This document shows, one piece after another, positions 7,012-8,893 of a DNA stretch of 8,893 nucleotides. Origin of the DNA: CAYGTS01 sp964352905 (GTDB taxonomy: Bacteria; Pseudomonadota; Gammaproteobacteria; JAHCLG01); contig CAYGTS010000111.1 in the NCBI GenBank assembly GCA_964352905.1, forward strand, positions 1 through 8,893. Direction: 5' to 3'. The notes below the pieces were generated by a model that saw only the letters and a list, made by a program, of their open reading frames with translations, was not told where the DNA came from and did no database searches. The translations under genes were made by a program, and so were the position numbers. Numbering within the stretch: position 1 is the first letter of the stretch; every line of letters begins with the position of its first letter.

Positions 7012-7113
7012 TAAAAACAGCGAAAATATTTTTGAGAAAGCGCAGTTTATAGATAATAAATGAGCATTTCGATAAAAGATTTTCGCTGTTTTTAGCCCAA
7101 ATATGGGCGTTCC
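6992..7113. repeat. Imperfect palindromic repeat element (about 122 bp, MITE-like)
   Basis: Two arms face each other around an A/T-rich centre (about 7046-7059). The right arm (7060-7113) is the near-perfect inverted match of bases 1-54. The left arm (6992-7045) shows the same order of blocks (GAACG, ATTTGG, TAAAAACAGCGAAAAT) with substitutions and a one-base shift. The tip carries the short hairpin GCCCATATTTGGGC. CCAA occurs directly on both sides if the element is taken as 6993-7112, a possible 4-bp target duplication but also easily chance. There is no open reading frame inside. The element lies between etfA and the aminopeptidase gene. As RNA it could fold into a long hairpin at the 3' end of the etf message. 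Confidence 0.75.
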
Positions 7114-7131
7114 CAACTACAGGGTGAATAG

Positions 7132-8070
7132 TTAGCGTTTTTGTAAGGTTTCAATTAATTCTGGGATCGCTTGAAATAAATCAGCGACCAGACCAAAATC
7201 CGCAACTTGAAAAATCGGTGCATCCTCATCTTTATTGATTGCGACAATCACTTTACTGTCTTTCATGCCCGCTAAATGTTGAATGGCACCTGAAATTCCA
7301 ACTGCAATATACAATTGTGGCGCAACAATTTTACCGGTTTGACCGACTTGATAATCGTTTGGCACGTAGCCTGCATCAACCGCTGCACGTGAAGCGCCAA
7401 TTGCTGCATTTAAAATATCTGCCAATGCTTCAAGTAATTTAAAGTTTTCACCATTTTGCAAACCACGCCCACCCGAAACCACGGCTTTTGCGGCAGTTAA
7501 CTCTGGTCGTTCGCTTTTATTTAACTCGTGTTTAACAAATTGGCTTAAATTATTTTCAATAACAATGTCCTGTTTTTCAATCGTGGCTAGGGTATTGTTA
7601 GTATTCGCGGGTGTAAAACTGGTCGCGCGAACGGTCATAATTTTAATTTTGTCATCTGTTTTAACCGTAGCAAAAGCATTACCTGCATAAATTGGTCGCA
7701 CAAACGTGTTTTGATCAACAATATCAGTAATATCAGCAATTAAATTCACGTCACACAATGCCGCCGCTCGCGGCAAAATATTTTTACCAAAGGTTGATGC
7801 GGCAGTCACAATATAATCATACGATGAGCTTAATTTTTGCAATACTGCTGCTAAATTTTCCGCTAACTGATGCTCGTAAACAGGATTATCAATCAGAATG
7901 ACTTTTTTGACATCAGCAATTTTTGCCGCTTGTTCAGCAACAGCTTGGCAACCCGATCCAATTACAACAACTTCAATGTCATCATGTAGTTTTTTTGCGG
8001 CTGTGACAGTATGGTAACAATTTTCCTTTAAGTGTTTATTATCGTGCTCTGCTAAAATTAAAATACTCAT
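7132..8070 (-). CDS. etfA: Electron transfer flavoprotein alpha subunit
   Basis: This 312-residue protein is the FAD-binding subunit of the electron transfer flavoprotein. It takes electrons from acyl-CoA and other flavin dehydrogenases and hands them to ETF-quinone oxidoreductase. The C-terminal FAD domain is textbook: SGGRGL (199-204), GASRAAVDAGYVPNDYQVG (225-243), GQTGK (243-247), GISGAIQH (258-265), AINKDEDAPIF and VADFGLVADLF (289-299). The N-terminal Rossmann-like half (1-180) has the usual shorter conservation. The ATG overlaps the etfB stop codon as TAATG and has AGGAG 7 nt upstream, so translation is coupled to etfB. The length is normal and no residue appears missing. The motifs fit the housekeeping beta-oxidation type rather than a bifurcating type, though that distinction is inferred. 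Confidence 0.97.
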   Translation of the reverse strand: MSILILAEHDNKHLKENCYHTVTAAKKLHDDIEVVVIGSGCQAVAEQAAKIADVKKVILIDNPVYEHQLAENLAAVLQKLSSSYDYIVTAASTFGKNILPRAAALCDVNLIADITDIVDQNTFVRPIYAGNAFATVKTDDKIKIMTVRATSFTPANTNNTLATIEKQDIVIENNLSQFVKHELNKSERPELTAAKAVVSGGRGLQNGENFKLLEALADILNAAIGASRAAVDAGYVPNDYQVGQTGKIVAPQLYIAVGISGAIQHLAGMKDSKVIVAINKDEDAPIFQVADFGLVADLFQAIPELIETLQKR

Positions 8071-8816
8071 TAAACCACTCCTGCATTCACTAATTTTTCA
8101 ACCAGCTCTGTCACTGATTCCACTTTAATCCCAGCTTGGCGTGCCTTGGGTGGCATGACTTTTAATGTTTGTACATTTTGATCAACGCTAACGCCCAATT
8201 CACTTGCTGGAATTATTTCTAAGGGTTTGCGTTTCGCTTTCATGATATTAGGCAAACTGGCATAACGCGGTTCATTCAATCTTAAATCGGTGCTTAAAAC
8301 TGCCGGTAACATTAGCTGTAATGTTTCTAAACCACCATCAATTTCACGCACCACTTCCGCACTATTATCATGTAAAGTGAGTTTGGAAATAAACGTTCCT
8401 TGCGGCCAATTTAATAATCCGGCCAACATTTGTGGCACTTGATTATTATCGCTATCGATAGATTGCTTGCCTAAAATAACGAGTTGCGGCGCTTCCTTAG
8501 CAACAATTTTTGTGAGAATTTTAGCAACTGTTAAAGGTGCCAAATGATTTTCAGCTTCAATTAAAATTGCGCGATCGGCACCTAATGCTAACGCCGTGCG
8601 TAAGGTTTCCTGGCACGTTGTATCACCAATCGACACAACCACCACTTCATTGGCGATCCCCTGCTCTTTGAGACGGATTGCCTGCTCTACTGCAATTTCA
8701 TCGAAAGGATTCATTGACATTTTCACATTCGCGGTTTCAACACCACTGTGATCGGTTTTTACTCGGATATTAACATAAGCATCAATAACTCGTTTCACTG
8801 CAACTAATACTTTCAT
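8070..8816 (-). CDS. etfB: Electron transfer flavoprotein beta subunit
   Basis: This 248-residue subunit binds AMP and, with the alpha subunit, forms the soluble heterodimer. The start MKVLVAVKRV, then MNPFDEIAVEQAIRLKE (35-51), the AMP-loop region GKQSIDSDNNQVPQMLA (116-132) and the family signature around 157-184 (VREIDGGLETLQL, then LRLNEPR) all match. RYASLPNIMKAKRKPL (184-199) is the usual dehydrogenase-recognition region. The ATG at 8816 has AAGAGG 5 nt upstream. It is the first visible gene of the etfBA operon; its promoter may lie partly beyond the window, because only 77 bp upstream are present and no convincing boxes are seen there. Length and motifs are typical. Confidence 0.97.
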   Translation of the reverse strand: MKVLVAVKRVIDAYVNIRVKTDHSGVETANVKMSMNPFDEIAVEQAIRLKEQGIANEVVVVSIGDTTCQETLRTALALGADRAILIEAENHLAPLTVAKILTKIVAKEAPQLVILGKQSIDSDNNQVPQMLAGLLNWPQGTFISKLTLHDNSAEVVREIDGGLETLQLMLPAVLSTDLRLNEPRYASLPNIMKAKRKPLEIIPASELGVSVDQNVQTLKVMPPKARQAGIKVESVTELVEKLVNAGVV

Positions 8817-8861
8817 ACTGTCCTCTTGTTGAAATTACTCCAGCAATTCCCGGTGTAGCGA

Positions 8862-8880
8862 GGAACAGCCATATTTGGGC
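8862..8880 (+). repeat. Third copy of the repeat tip, upstream of etfB
   Basis: GGAACAGCCATATTTGGGC matches the first 19 bases of the window at all but one position (A for G at the sixth base). Similarity stops after this core: the next bases are AATCTCACATTAA rather than TAAAAAC. It is either the tip of a diverged or different subtype of the element continuing past the window end, or a short independent use of the same motif. It lies 46-64 bp upstream of the etfB start. Confidence 0.65.
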
Positions 8881-8893
8881 AATCTCACATTAA

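Noticed and set aside
7132..8816. ETF as the dedicated electron donor for the halogenase
   Set aside because: ETF passes electrons from dehydrogenases to the quinone pool and is not known to supply free FADH2. The etf genes are separated from the rest by the palindromic element, so adjacency alone does not support a link.
8817..8893. Promoter for etfB
   Set aside because: TTGCCC appears on the minus strand, but the hexamer 17 bp downstream (GCTACA) is a poor -10. The promoter may lie outside the window.

Overview
The window is AT-rich bacterial DNA with six protein-coding genes, all read leftward on the minus strand. Gene content and protein style (etfB-etfA pair, PAS-GGDEF-EAL protein, M17 aminopeptidase, PrnA-type halogenase) suggest a gammaproteobacterium, possibly a low-GC lineage such as the Legionellales. 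That placement is an impression from protein style, not a search result. Both window ends fall on copies of a dispersed repeat, which is what a contig broken at repeats would look like.

Layout from right to left, the direction of transcription. (1) 8070-8816 and 7132-8070 are etfB and etfA, translationally coupled by a TAATG overlap; they encode the electron transfer flavoprotein that carries electrons from flavin dehydrogenases toward the quinone pool. (2) 6992-7113 is an imperfect palindromic repeat element filling most of the etfA-aminopeptidase gap. One arm appears to supply the -35 region of the next promoter. (3) 5551-6939 is an M17 leucyl aminopeptidase with all expected metal and catalytic residues. 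(4) A short gap carries a good sigma70-type promoter bracketed by a perfect 12-bp inverted repeat. It leads into 4284-5453, a protein with an N-terminal cupin-like fold and a C-terminal heme-oxygenase-like diiron oxidase (HDO) domain. (5) 1780-4233 is a cytosolic PAS-PAS-GGDEF-EAL protein with intact cyclase and phosphodiesterase motifs and an N-terminal segment resembling the KfrA DNA-binding domain. (6) 112-1728 is a flavin-dependent halogenase of the tryptophan halogenase family with the complete catalytic set.

The last three genes (cupin-HDO, c-di-GMP protein, halogenase) are separated by about 50 nt each and probably form one transcription unit. This pairs two oxidative tailoring-type enzymes with a signalling protein, without any NRPS, PKS or flavin reductase in view. 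The block from the aminopeptidase to the halogenase is bounded by near-identical 54-bp inverted repeats (1-54 and 7060-7113). The most interesting points are this repeat-bounded halogenase/HDO/c-di-GMP cluster, the putative KfrA-like fusion, the cupin-HDO architecture, and the repeat family with its promoter overlap. No tRNA, rRNA, CRISPR array or transposase is visible, and no stretch over 300 bases lacks a gene.
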